NCBI RefSeq assembly: GCF_014168815.1
Contig: NZ_AP021974.1
Location: forward strand, 62,001 to 126,000
Direction: 5' to 3'
DNA from: Klebsiella sp. WP3-W18-ESBL-02
Lineage (GTDB): Bacteria; Pseudomonadota; Gammaproteobacteria; Enterobacterales; Enterobacteriaceae
DNA length: 64,000 nucleotides
Positions 52,798-60,886 of this stretch are shown here, one piece after another. A model generated the notes under the pieces. The model saw only the letters and a list, made by a program, of their open reading frames with translations, made no database searches and was not told where the DNA came from. The position numbers and the translations under genes were made by a program. The first letter of the stretch is position 1. Each line of letters begins with the position of its first letter.

Positions 52798-52907
52798 TGT
52801 GGCAATCCTTGCCGGTGGTTGTTTCTGGGGTGTCCAGGAGCTGATCCGCAAACTCAATGGCGTGGTCAGCACCGAAGTGGGCTATACCGGCGGACGTAAT
52901 GATAACC
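52787..52907 (+). pseudogene. msrA: msrA 5' fragment cut by IS26 (copy A)
   Basis: First 40 codons including the catalytic motif AGGCFWGVQELIRKL and EVGYTGGRND. IS26 at 52908 removes the rest. The full gene exists at 60876. Confidence 0.9.
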
Positions 52908-53727
52908 GGCACTGTTGCAAATAGTCGGTGGTGATAAACTTATCATCCCCTTTTGCTGATGGAGCTGCACATGAACCCATTCAAAGGCCGGCATTTTCAG
53001 CGTGACATCATTCTGTGGGCCGTACGCTGGTACTGCAAATACGGCATCAGTTACCGTGAGCTGCAGGAGATGCTGGCTGAACGCGGAGTGAATGTCGATC
53101 ACTCCACGATTTACCGCTGGGTTCAGCGTTATGCGCCTGAAATGGAAAAACGGCTGCGCTGGTACTGGCGTAACCCTTCCGATCTTTGCCCGTGGCACAT
53201 GGATGAAACCTACGTGAAGGTCAATGGCCGCTGGGCGTATCTGTACCGGGCCGTCGACAGCCGGGGCCGCACTGTCGATTTTTATCTCTCCTCCCGTCGT
53301 AACAGCAAAGCTGCATACCGGTTTCTGGGTAAAATCCTCAACAACGTGAAGAAGTGGCAGATCCCGCGATTCATCAACACGGATAAAGCGCCCGCCTATG
53401 GTCGCGCGCTTGCTCTGCTCAAACGCGAAGGCCGGTGCCCGTCTGACGTTGAACACCGACAGATTAAGTACCGGAACAACGTGATTGAATGCGATCATGG
53501 CAAACTGAAACGGATAATCGACGCCACGCTGGGATTTAAATCCATGAAGACGGCTTACGCCACCATCAAAGGTATTGAGGTGATGCGTGCACTACGCAAA
53601 GGCCAGGCCTCAGCATTTTATTATGGTGATCCCCTGGGCGAAATGCGCCTGGTAAGCAGAGTTTTTGAAATGTAAGGCCTTTGAATAAGACAAAAGGCTG
53701 CCTCATCGCTAACTTTGCAACAGTGCC
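52908..53727 (+). mobile_element. IS26 copy 5 (variant)
   Basis: 820 bp, intact ends. Flanks tgataacc and gtgtagaa differ. Truncates msrA on the left and a MalY-like gene on the right. Carries one coding change relative to the other four copies. Confidence 0.97.
52971..53675 (+). CDS. tnpA: IS26 transposase, Gly184Asp variant
   Basis: 234 residues. It differs from the other four copies at residue 184: RIIDATLG instead of RIIGATLG (GGC to GAC). The G184N change at this same residue is a described IS26 variant with raised activity, so this position is functionally relevant. The effect of Asp is not something I can state. Confidence 0.95.
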   Translation: MNPFKGRHFQRDIILWAVRWYCKYGISYRELQEMLAERGVNVDHSTIYRWVQRYAPEMEKRLRWYWRNPSDLCPWHMDETYVKVNGRWAYLYRAVDSRGRTVDFYLSSRRNSKAAYRFLGKILNNVKKWQIPRFINTDKAPAYGRALALLKREGRCPSDVEHRQIKYRNNVIECDHGKLKRIIDATLGFKSMKTAYATIKGIEVMRALRKGQASAFYYGDPLGEMRLVSRVFEM

Positions 53728-54445
53728 GTGTAGAATCAGGGAAAAGAGAGGCGGCCGGTGTATGACCGATACCGCTTCGGGACAGGTCGCAGTGAATTTC
53801 GTCAGATATCACCCAGATGTCATTGGCCAGGCAAATTTCAATAATCCGCTTAAGTTCATCAGGCCGCCAGACTCGTCCGGTCGGGTTATGCGGATTACAC
53901 AGGAAAAGAATTTTCACACGTAAATCGGCCTGACTGGCTTTGCGTGCAAAGTCTTCCCAGTCAGGTTCCCAGCCGCCTGCTGATTTTTTTAACGCCGAGT
54001 ACACCACGCGACGCTGACTGTATTCACCCGCCTTTTTAAACGGGCCATATGAAGGCGTCATAATAAGAATACTGTCATCCATGTCGGTCAGAAGCGGGAC
54101 GAGACGGTTCAGCGCGGGAATAATGCCCGGAGACAGCACAATGTCTTCCGTTTTGAAACGGTGACCATATTGTCGCTCACACCAGCTGCCAAAGATCTCA
54201 TAGTATTCTTCGTCGTAGATTTTAGTGTAGCCGAGTATTTTTCTATCCAGACGGTCTCTGATGGCCTGAAGAATCGGCTCTGGTGTGGCAAAAGCCATGT
54301 CAGCAACCCAGAGGTTGATTAGCCCTTCTGCCGGATACCGCATTGCAAATTCGGACTGTCCCGAAAACAGGTATTCCCGCCAGCCGTCCACGGTGAGACT
54401 GTCTGTTTTCTCTCTGCTTACGTACTCATCAAAATCATATTTCAT
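53728..54445 (-). pseudogene. MalY/PatB-type aminotransferase, 3' end removed by IS26
   Basis: About 239 residues of a class I/II PLP aminotransferase of the cystathionine beta-lyase (MalY/PatB) type: INLWVADMAFATPEPILQAI, GIIPALNRLVPLLTD, LFLCNPHNPTGRVW and VISDEIHCDLS. The PLP-binding lysine lies further on and has been lost, so it is inactive. The C-terminus now runs into IS26. Confidence 0.85.
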
Positions 54446-54578
54446 TTCATAAACCTGCCTTAGGTGTAGTCAGAAACGTCGACCTCAGTATTACTGTCAG
54501 TCTGATGCCGGAGCGGGAAAACTGGCTCGTGTGATTAACATAAGAGAATCATCATAACTGCATGAATTAATTGCGTTA

Positions 54579-55448
54579 TTAAGGTTCTCTCGCCTTTGTC
54601 ATCGACTGACGGGGGGATTTCTCGCGTGTCACCATCACAATGCCAGTCAGCACCGCCAGGGCAGAAAATATCGTTCTGACCGTCAGTGATTCATCCAGGA
54701 ATACCACACCCCCTAGCATTGCCAGACAGGGAACGCTGAGCTGAAGGGTGCTGGCGGTGATAGAGCCGAGAGAGGGTAAAAGGGTATACCACAATACATA
54801 TGCACCGGCTGAGGCGGCGGCACCGGACAGCAATGACAAAGCAATGCCCGCAGCATCATAGTGACCCTGCTTCATAAACAGCAACGAAAGAGCGAGAGCC
54901 ATCGGCGTGGCGAGTACAAAATTTGCCGCCGTTGAAGCCCCGGCCGCCTGGCCCGCCCTCCCCCTGACGGAATAGGCGGCCCAGGCTAATCCGGCAACGA
55001 TCATCATAAGTGCACTGTAAAGCGGCGGTGCCTTCGCCCCGGGTAACAGCAGGGCAGCAATTCCTGCCAGAGCAATAACTAAACCGCAAGCCCGCATAAC
55101 GGAGAGTGATTCCCCTTTAAATAATCCGTGGATCACCATCGCAAACTGTACGGCACCAAAAAGTAACAGCGCACCTGCCCCGGTATCGAGATGGATATAG
55201 GCGACAGAGAAGAGCACTGCGTACACCATGAGGTAAAATCCGCTCAGCGGACGCCACAGCGATAATGTAGTTTTTGCGTGATAAAACAAGAAAGGTGACA
55301 GGACGAGTGCACCACTGGCCAGCCTGAGGCTGCTGAATGAAAGGGGATCAATGTGGCCTCCCTGCAGGGCCAGACGGCACAGAATAGAGTTTGCAGCAAA
55401 CGCCAGCATTGCCAGGGATATTTTAAGAATGAGCGCGCAATTGGCCAT
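54579..55448 (-). CDS. EamA/DMT-family transporter
   Basis: 289 residues, about ten membrane segments in two EamA repeats (FAANSILCRLALQGGHIDPL; WAAYSVRGRAGQ; YVLWYTLLPSLGSITASTLQ; MLGGVVFLDESLTVRTIFS). Probably exports small metabolites; substrate unknown. It starts about 36 bases downstream of TetR-type box 6. Confidence 0.87.
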   Translation of the reverse strand: MANCALILKISLAMLAFAANSILCRLALQGGHIDPLSFSSLRLASGALVLSPFLFYHAKTTLSLWRPLSGFYLMVYAVLFSVAYIHLDTGAGALLLFGAVQFAMVIHGLFKGESLSVMRACGLVIALAGIAALLLPGAKAPPLYSALMMIVAGLAWAAYSVRGRAGQAAGASTAANFVLATPMALALSLLFMKQGHYDAAGIALSLLSGAAASAGAYVLWYTLLPSLGSITASTLQLSVPCLAMLGGVVFLDESLTVRTIFSALAVLTGIVMVTREKSPRQSMTKAREP

Positions 55449-55482
55449 TCAGTGAGACCTCATAAAATTCTTGTAAACTACC

Positions 55483-55502
55483 ATCTAGTTGGTAGCATAG
55501 CG
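55483..55502. promoter_or_regulatory. TetR-type box 6, EamA / hydrolase intergenic
   Basis: CTACCATCTAGTTGGTAG is the most symmetrical of the boxes (CTACCA / TTGGTAG). It lies between the divergent transporter and hydrolase genes. Confidence 0.7.
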
Positions 55503-55688
55503 TAAGTGATCACCGAACAGGAAGCAATAATCAGCTTTCAAACTGGAAGGTGAGGACAGGCATTCGGAATGAATTCTGTTTCACATCCCCAGTAGAGGAA
55601 GGAAAACGCGTAATGCCAGATGCAGAGCAGAAGATTATTTTTCCCTGCGATCAAACATATGAAATCAGTTTAAGACCTGGAATATCCT

Positions 55689-56441
55689 ATGAAAAAACTA
55701 AAATTTACGTTCAAAAATGCGGCTGGTGAAGAACTGGCCGGATTGCTTGAACTTCCTGAAAATCCTAAAGCGTTTGCGCTGTTAGCTCATTGTTTTACGT
55801 GTGGCAAAGACCTCAAAGGCGCGGCGCGTATTGCGCGGAAACTGACAGAGAATGCTATCGCCGTTCTCCGGTTTGATTTTACTGGTCTGGGAAACAGCGA
55901 AGGGGATTTTTCCAACACCAACTTCTCATCCAATATTTCGGACCTGCTTTGCGCGGTAGATTATCTCCGCCGACAGTACGAAGCGCCTTCTTTGCTCATC
56001 GGCCATAGCCTGGGGGGATCGGCCATTCTGTCTATTGCCGGCGAAGTTCCTGAGGCAAAGGCCGTTGTCACCATAGGATCACCCGGAGAACTGACACACG
56101 TAAAACGTCTTTTTAAGGATGATGTTGAAAACATTAACCAGCATGGAGCCTATCCCGTTGAGCTGGCCGGGCGGGTATTTACCTTAAAGAAACAGATGCT
56201 GGACAATATTCAGGAACACAAAATCGCTCATAAGGTGTTCGCCATGAACAAGCCTCTGCTTATTTTTCATGCGACTGAAGATGATACTGTGTTAATTGAG
56301 CAGGCCGAAAAAATATTCAAAGCAGCAAAGCATCCCAAGAGTTTCATTTCGTTGGGTAAGGCGGATCACCTTCTGACTCATGCTCAGGATGCTGAATACG
56401 TTGCCGATATCATTATATCGTGGAGCGAATGTTACCTATAA
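55689..56441 (+). CDS. Alpha/beta hydrolase (OsmC-fusion type hydrolase half)
   Basis: 250 residues. Nucleophile elbow LIGHSLGGSAILS, oxyanion region LLAHCFTCGKDLKGAARIAR, VLRFDFTGLGNSEGDF, acid HATEDDTVL and His in KADHLLTHAQDAEY. The sequence resembles the N-terminal hydrolase domain of bifunctional hydrolase-OsmC proteins, here stand-alone. A free OsmC gene is present at 34609. Confidence 0.82.
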   Translation: MKKLKFTFKNAAGEELAGLLELPENPKAFALLAHCFTCGKDLKGAARIARKLTENAIAVLRFDFTGLGNSEGDFSNTNFSSNISDLLCAVDYLRRQYEAPSLLIGHSLGGSAILSIAGEVPEAKAVVTIGSPGELTHVKRLFKDDVENINQHGAYPVELAGRVFTLKKQMLDNIQEHKIAHKVFAMNKPLLIFHATEDDTVLIEQAEKIFKAAKHPKSFISLGKADHLLTHAQDAEYVADIIISWSECYL

Positions 56442-56487
56442 ACAGAGTAAATGCGTTCAAACTCGTAGCGCAGAGGGCGATTTTCTG

Positions 56488-56804
56488 CAGAGATCGGACG
56501 CTGTTTATGCTGGACTGATTTTGCGATAAAGGCTTAGGCCGATGCATACAGGCGGGGCTGAATAAGGGTGAGGCCCTTGGGCGAGCATCCTTCATGCACC
56601 GGCTGAATGAAATCAGGGATCTGGGGGTGGGAGGATCAGCGTTACCACGCCACCGGCGCTGACACTACATACGGCGGCGATAACACTCTGGAATACGGTT
56701 TATATAGAAAGAACCATTGAGCCGCTTAAGCAAAAAGGAGTCCCTGTTAATGAACTGCTGGTCTCTCATCCTTCTCCACTGCTGTACAAAATATAGTCTT
56801 AGCG
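56488..56804 (+). pseudogene. Decayed remnant of a related Tn3-family tnpA
   Basis: Base-level similarity to the 3' end of the tnpA at 47128-48713 (cggggctgaataagggtgag; tatatagaaagaaccattga; ctggtctctcatc) with many changes, frameshifts and internal deletions. It ends in the same terminal-repeat segment cttagcgtgggataa. It represents an older, separate transposon next to repeat copy B. Confidence 0.82.
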
Positions 56805-56820
56805 TGGGATAATTAATGAG

Positions 56821-58137
56821 ATGGTCACTCCCTCCTTCCCGGTACTATGCTGAGGACAGGCTTTCATTCGGAGAACTATCATGGAAAACATTGCGCTCAT
56901 TGGTATCGATCTGGGTAAAAACTCTTTCCATATTCATTGCCAGGATCGTCGCGGGAAGGCTGTTTACCGTAAAAAATTTACCCGGCCAAAGTTGATCGAA
57001 TTTTTGGCGACATGCCCCGCTACAACCATCGCAATGGAAGCCTGTGGCGGTTCTCACTTTATGGCACGCAAGTTGGAAGAGTTGGGGCATTCCCCAAAGC
57101 TGATATCACCACAATTTGTCCGCCCGTTCGTTAAAAGCAATAAAAACGACTTTGTCGACGCCGAAGCTATTTGTGAAGCTGCATCGCGTCCGTCTATGCG
57201 TTTTGTGCAACCCAGAACGGAATCTCAGCAGGCAATGCGGGCTCTGCATCGTGTCCGTGAATCCCTGGTTCAGGATAAGGTAAAAACAACCAATCAAATG
57301 CATGCTTTTCTGCTGGAATTTGGCATTAGCGTTCCCCGAGGAGCTGCCGTTATTAGCCGACTGAGTACCCTTCTTGAGGACAATAGTTTGCCTCTTTACC
57401 TCAGCCAGTTATTGCTGAAATTACAACAGCATTATCACTATCTTGTTGAGCAGATTAAAGATTTGGAATCCCAGTTGAAACGAAAGTTGGACGAAGATGA
57501 GGTTGGACAGCGCTTGCTGAGCATTCCCTGCGTCGGAACACTGACAGCGAGTACTATTTCAACTGAGATTGGCGACGGGAAGCAGTACGCCAGCAGCCGT
57601 GACTTTGCGGCGGCAACAGGGCTTGTACCTCGGCAGTACAGCACGGGAGGTAGGACGACATTGCTGGGAATTAGTAAGCGAGGTAATAAAAAGATCCGAA
57701 CTTTGTTGGTTCAGTGTGCCAGGGTATTCATACAAAAACTGGAACACCAGTCTGGAAAATTGGCCGACTGGGTCAGGGATTTACTGTGCCGGAAAAGCAA
57801 CTTTGTCGTCACTTGTGCTCTGGCAAACAAGCTGGCCAGAATAGCCTGGGCCCTAACGGCACGACAGCAAACTTATGTAGCATAACGGCAGAAATACACC
57901 GGTTTAAAGAATTACTGATCTGGTTTTGCGAATACTGATATTGATGATACTAACGGCCCACCGGCCTGTTGAGGAACCTGTAAAACGGAAAGGCTCATTG
58001 AAGCCGTATATTTTCTGGAGGTTCATCAGGCGCGGAACTCATCAAGGCGCGGGAATAAAATCCCATTCAGACGCCGGATAGATTCAAGCAAGCCAACTTG
58101 TCGTCAAAATCGGTGTTGCAAAAACGGGAGTGACCAT
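56821..58137 (+). mobile_element. IS110-family element copy 3
   Basis: 1317 bp with the 12-bp inverted ends, inserted in a Tn3-type terminal repeat whose outer end finishes at 58162. Confidence 0.88.
56881..57885 (+). CDS. IS110-family transposase
   Basis: 334 residues, same translation as the copy at 29613-30617. Confidence 0.93.
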   Translation: MENIALIGIDLGKNSFHIHCQDRRGKAVYRKKFTRPKLIEFLATCPATTIAMEACGGSHFMARKLEELGHSPKLISPQFVRPFVKSNKNDFVDAEAICEAASRPSMRFVQPRTESQQAMRALHRVRESLVQDKVKTTNQMHAFLLEFGISVPRGAAVISRLSTLLEDNSLPLYLSQLLLKLQQHYHYLVEQIKDLESQLKRKLDEDEVGQRLLSIPCVGTLTASTISTEIGDGKQYASSRDFAAATGLVPRQYSTGGRTTLLGISKRGNKKIRTLLVQCARVFIQKLEHQSGKLADWVRDLLCRKSNFVVTCALANKLARIAWALTARQQTYVA

Positions 58138-58171
58138 AGATTCCGTTTTCCAAGCGGACCCCAATTAACAC

Positions 58172-58200
58172 TTGCCAACCTATCTACTGGTTGGTAGATT
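58172..58200 (+). promoter_or_regulatory. Promoter with TetR-type box 4 (copy B)
   Basis: Same sequence as 50083-50111: TTGCCA, 17-base spacer holding the box, TAGATT. Confidence 0.75.
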
Positions 58201-58259
58201 TGATTTTAACAACACGACACACAAACAAAAACACACAACAGAACATCAGGAGCGTCATC

Positions 58260-58526
58260 ATGAAAAACATCATCAAAACCACCCTTGCCATCATCGCCCT
58301 GTCCGCCAGCGCACTGAGCTATGCCGCCAGCCCGCAAATGGTTTCCCGCAGCGAAGCAGCATCGCTGCAAAAAATTGGGGTGGTCTCTTCCGGTGGCTTC
58401 ACCACCCTGGATGACCTGGTGGCCTCACTGGATATGAAAGCCGCTGATGCCGGGGCCACACACTACCGCATCACCAGTGCCACCGGTATGAATAAACTTT
58501 CCGGTACCGCTGTCCTGTATCGTTGA
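58260..58526 (+). CDS. DUF1471 periplasmic protein (copy B)
   Basis: 88 residues, same translation as 50171-50437. Confidence 0.88.
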   Translation: MKNIIKTTLAIIALSASALSYAASPQMVSRSEAASLQKIGVVSSGGFTTLDDLVASLDMKAADAGATHYRITSATGMNKLSGTAVLYR

Positions 58527-58542
58527 ATACCCGTTACCCTCG

Positions 58543-58582
58543 CAACTGCGCCCGGAACCCTTCTGGTTTCCGGGCGCAGTTG
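58543..58582 (+). terminator. 15-bp perfect hairpin (copy B)
   Basis: Same hairpin as 50454-50493. Confidence 0.6.
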
Positions 58583-58622
58583 TGTCTGAATAACAGGCAC
58601 CCGCAGGTGCCAGGAGAACATT

Positions 58623-59180
58623 ATGTCCACCCATGACAGTCTGATTGAACTGACTGATACCCTTATCCAGCAGAACGGCTACCAGGGCTTCAGCTATGCT
58701 GATCTCGCTGACGGTCTGGGAATACGGAAGGCCAGTATCCATTACCATTTTCAGACCAAAACCGACCTCGGGCTTGCCTATTGTGAATACAAGGAGGCCA
58801 GCCTGCTGAAACTGGAAGCTGCCCTGTTACAGCTGCCACCGGGTAAAGCCCGTCTGCAGGGTTATATGGACGCATTTCTCAAATGCGCCGACAGCGGCCA
58901 GATGTGTGGCATTCACGCCATGCTGTCCGACAGCGCCCTGTTTGAAGAACCTCTTCAGAAAGCCACCTCACGACTGGCACAAACCGACCTGCGCATCCTG
59001 ACCAGTGTGCTGGTTTCGGGTCGTGAAAGCGGTGAACTGGCTTTTACTGCTGAGCCGGCTGACGTGGCCATTATCATCGGCAGCGCCATTAAAGGGGCCC
59101 TGATGCTCAATCGGATCCCTCCTCATGATGCCTGTTCCCGCACCATGAGCGCGCTTATTCAGCTACTCTCCCGCCCGTAA
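58623..59180 (+). CDS. TetR-family regulator (copy B)
   Basis: 185 residues, same translation as 50534-51091. Two identical regulator genes would raise repressor dosage together with the number of operators. Confidence 0.87.
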   Translation: MSTHDSLIELTDTLIQQNGYQGFSYADLADGLGIRKASIHYHFQTKTDLGLAYCEYKEASLLKLEAALLQLPPGKARLQGYMDAFLKCADSGQMCGIHAMLSDSALFEEPLQKATSRLAQTDLRILTSVLVSGRESGELAFTAEPADVAIIIGSAIKGALMLNRIPPHDACSRTMSALIQLLSRP

Positions 59181-59192
59181 AGCCACGCCTGT

Positions 59193-59219
59193 GGCTGCCC
59201 CGGTTTAACCGGGGCAGCC
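59193..59219 (+). terminator. Hairpin after tetR (copy B)
   Basis: Same hairpin as 51104-51130. Confidence 0.6.
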
Positions 59220-59312
59220 AGCACTCAAAAAAATCACCGCTGACAACGCCTGTATTCCGGGGGCCTCAGAAGACATTAAGACTTTCCTTGCGTTTAATTT
59301 CCAGTTACCCCT

Positions 59313-59340
59313 TGCCAATCTATCTACTGGTAGGTAGAAT
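59313..59340 (+). promoter_or_regulatory. Promoter with TetR-type box 5 (copy B)
   Basis: Same sequence as 51224-51251. Confidence 0.75.
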
Positions 59341-59392
59341 AAATATTAACAACACGACAACACAATAAAACAGACATGCAGGGGGCATCATC

Positions 59393-59653
59393 ATGAAAGC
59401 ACTTATCAACGACGTTATCGCTGTCTTCACCCGTAAAGCCCATGGACCGGTCATCATCAAATCCGATCTTACTGAGGAAGAAAAAGCAGCTCTGGTACCG
59501 GTCCGTACACTCTCTGTTGGCTGGGTGTCTTCCGTGGATGAGCTGGAGCGGGAGGTTATCCGCGAAGCCCTTGAACATGGCGCTGCCGCTTATCTGATTT
59601 CTGAGCTTGAGCAGGCCCGTTTCGTTCATGCCCGCGCCACGCTGTTTGCATAA
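59393..59653 (+). CDS. DUF1471-like protein without signal peptide (copy B)
   Basis: 86 residues, same translation as 51304-51564. Confidence 0.6.
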   Translation: MKALINDVIAVFTRKAHGPVIIKSDLTEEEKAALVPVRTLSVGWVSSVDELEREVIREALEHGAAAYLISELEQARFVHARATLFA

Positions 59654-59683
59654 ACACAAAACGAAAATAAAAGGACACACACC

Positions 59684-60190
59684 ATGAAAAATAACGTCGA
59701 GACACAACTGCGCCGGTTACTTCGTAAAACGTCAGGCCTGGACATTATGGTTCTGCGGCTGTCAGTGATTTTCATCTTCGCCCTGTTTGGCACCTACAAA
59801 TGGTTTGCCTTCGAGGCCAATGCCCTTCACCACCTGCTGCCAGGCACCTGGCTCGGTGCGCTGTATCCGGCTCTCGGCGTTCAGGGGCTCAGCTACGCAC
59901 TCGGCGTGGTGGAAAATATCACCCTTCTGGCCCTGATTGCCGGATTTTTCCGGCCGGCAGTGGGTGCAGCAGGCGCCCTGATGGTGGCAGGCACCGGCAT
60001 CGTCACCCTGAGCCTTCTGCCGCAGCTGGGTCGCATTGACAGCTTCATTATCAAGGATGTTCTTCTGATTGGGGCTGGACTGGTGCTGTTGCGTCATGAC
60101 CTGCGACGGACACTGATTAACCGGAGGGCGAAGCAACTCAGCGCCGTGCACAAACCCCGCTCGTCTGACGCATTGTCAGCCATGGGGTGA
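59684..60190 (+). CDS. RclC-like membrane protein (copy B)
   Basis: 168 residues, same translation as 51595-52101. Confidence 0.8.
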   Translation: MKNNVETQLRRLLRKTSGLDIMVLRLSVIFIFALFGTYKWFAFEANALHHLLPGTWLGALYPALGVQGLSYALGVVENITLLALIAGFFRPAVGAAGALMVAGTGIVTLSLLPQLGRIDSFIIKDVLLIGAGLVLLRHDLRRTLINRRAKQLSAVHKPRSSDALSAMG

Positions 60191-60251
60191 CCCTGAATTA
60201 CGCAGCAGCCTGATATTTCTGGCCAGCAAATATGACACCACTCCCGGGTTC

Positions 60252-60401
60252 ATGGTGAGAGGCATGGAAGCCGCCTTTCGGGCGGGGATCACTCCCCGCT
60301 ACTTTTTAGAGCGCTACCTGGAAAATAAGTCGCTCCCCGCCAACCCGGACTTTGAAAAACACTATCTGGATCTTATTCATGAGCAGGACCCGTCCCGGTG
60401 A
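60252..60401 (+). CDS. Short reading frame before msrB (copy B)
   Basis: Same as 52163-52312; may be a gene remnant. Confidence 0.35.
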   Translation: MVRGMEAAFRAGITPRYFLERYLENKSLPANPDFEKHYLDLIHEQDPSR

Positions 60402-60424
60402 GTGAGATTTGTCAGGAGAGCGAT

Positions 60425-60886
60425 ATGAACAAACCGTATAAAAAAGACCCACAGACCATTCAGGCACTGACGGAACTGCAGTTCAGCGTCACCCAGAAAA
60501 GCGCCACTGAGCGCCCGTTTACCGGAGAATATGACGACCACTTTGAGGACGGACTGTACGTGGATATCGTCTCCGGTGAGCCACTGTTCTCGTCGAAGGA
60601 CAAATTTGATTCGGGCTGTGGCTGGCCGGCATTCAGCAAACCAGTGGAAAACAACGTCCACAACCTGAGCGACCTCAGTCATGGCATGGTGCGTACTGAA
60701 GTGCGTTCCCGTCACGGTGACAGCCATCTGGGACACGTCTTCCCTGACGGGCCACAGGATACCGGTGGATTACGTTACTGCATTAACTCGGCTTCACTGC
60801 GTTTTATCCCGAAAGGCGCTCTGGAAACAGAAGGATACGGTGAATTTCTTCCCCTGTTTGAGAAAGGAGATAAGCATGAAAACTGA
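60425..60886 (+). CDS. msrB: MsrB methionine-R-sulfoxide reductase (copy B)
   Basis: 153 residues. Same as copy A except NNVHNLS for NNVRNLS and RSRHGDS for RSHHGDS, plus one silent change. Zinc-free form with catalytic Cys in RYCINS. It overlaps the intact msrA by 11 bases. Confidence 0.92.
   Translation: MNKPYKKDPQTIQALTELQFSVTQKSATERPFTGEYDDHFEDGLYVDIVSGEPLFSSKDKFDSGCGWPAFSKPVENNVHNLSDLSHGMVRTEVRSRHGDSHLGHVFPDGPQDTGGLRYCINSASLRFIPKGALETEGYGEFLPLFEKGDKHEN

Larger units (their letters stand above)
48706..52907 (+). repeat. 4.2-kb direct repeat, copy A
   Basis: Matches 56795-60996 at a constant offset of 8089. It starts in the Tn3-type terminal repeat (agtcttagcgtggg), includes the IS110 element and the whole DUF1471-to-msrA cluster, and ends where IS26 cuts msrA. 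The only differences I found are three base changes in msrB. Confidence 0.93.

Noticed and set aside
55613..55729. 38-codon frame overlapping the start of the alpha/beta hydrolase
   Set aside because: It has a plausible GAGGAAGG upstream but no recognisable product and runs out of frame into the hydrolase; treated as chance.
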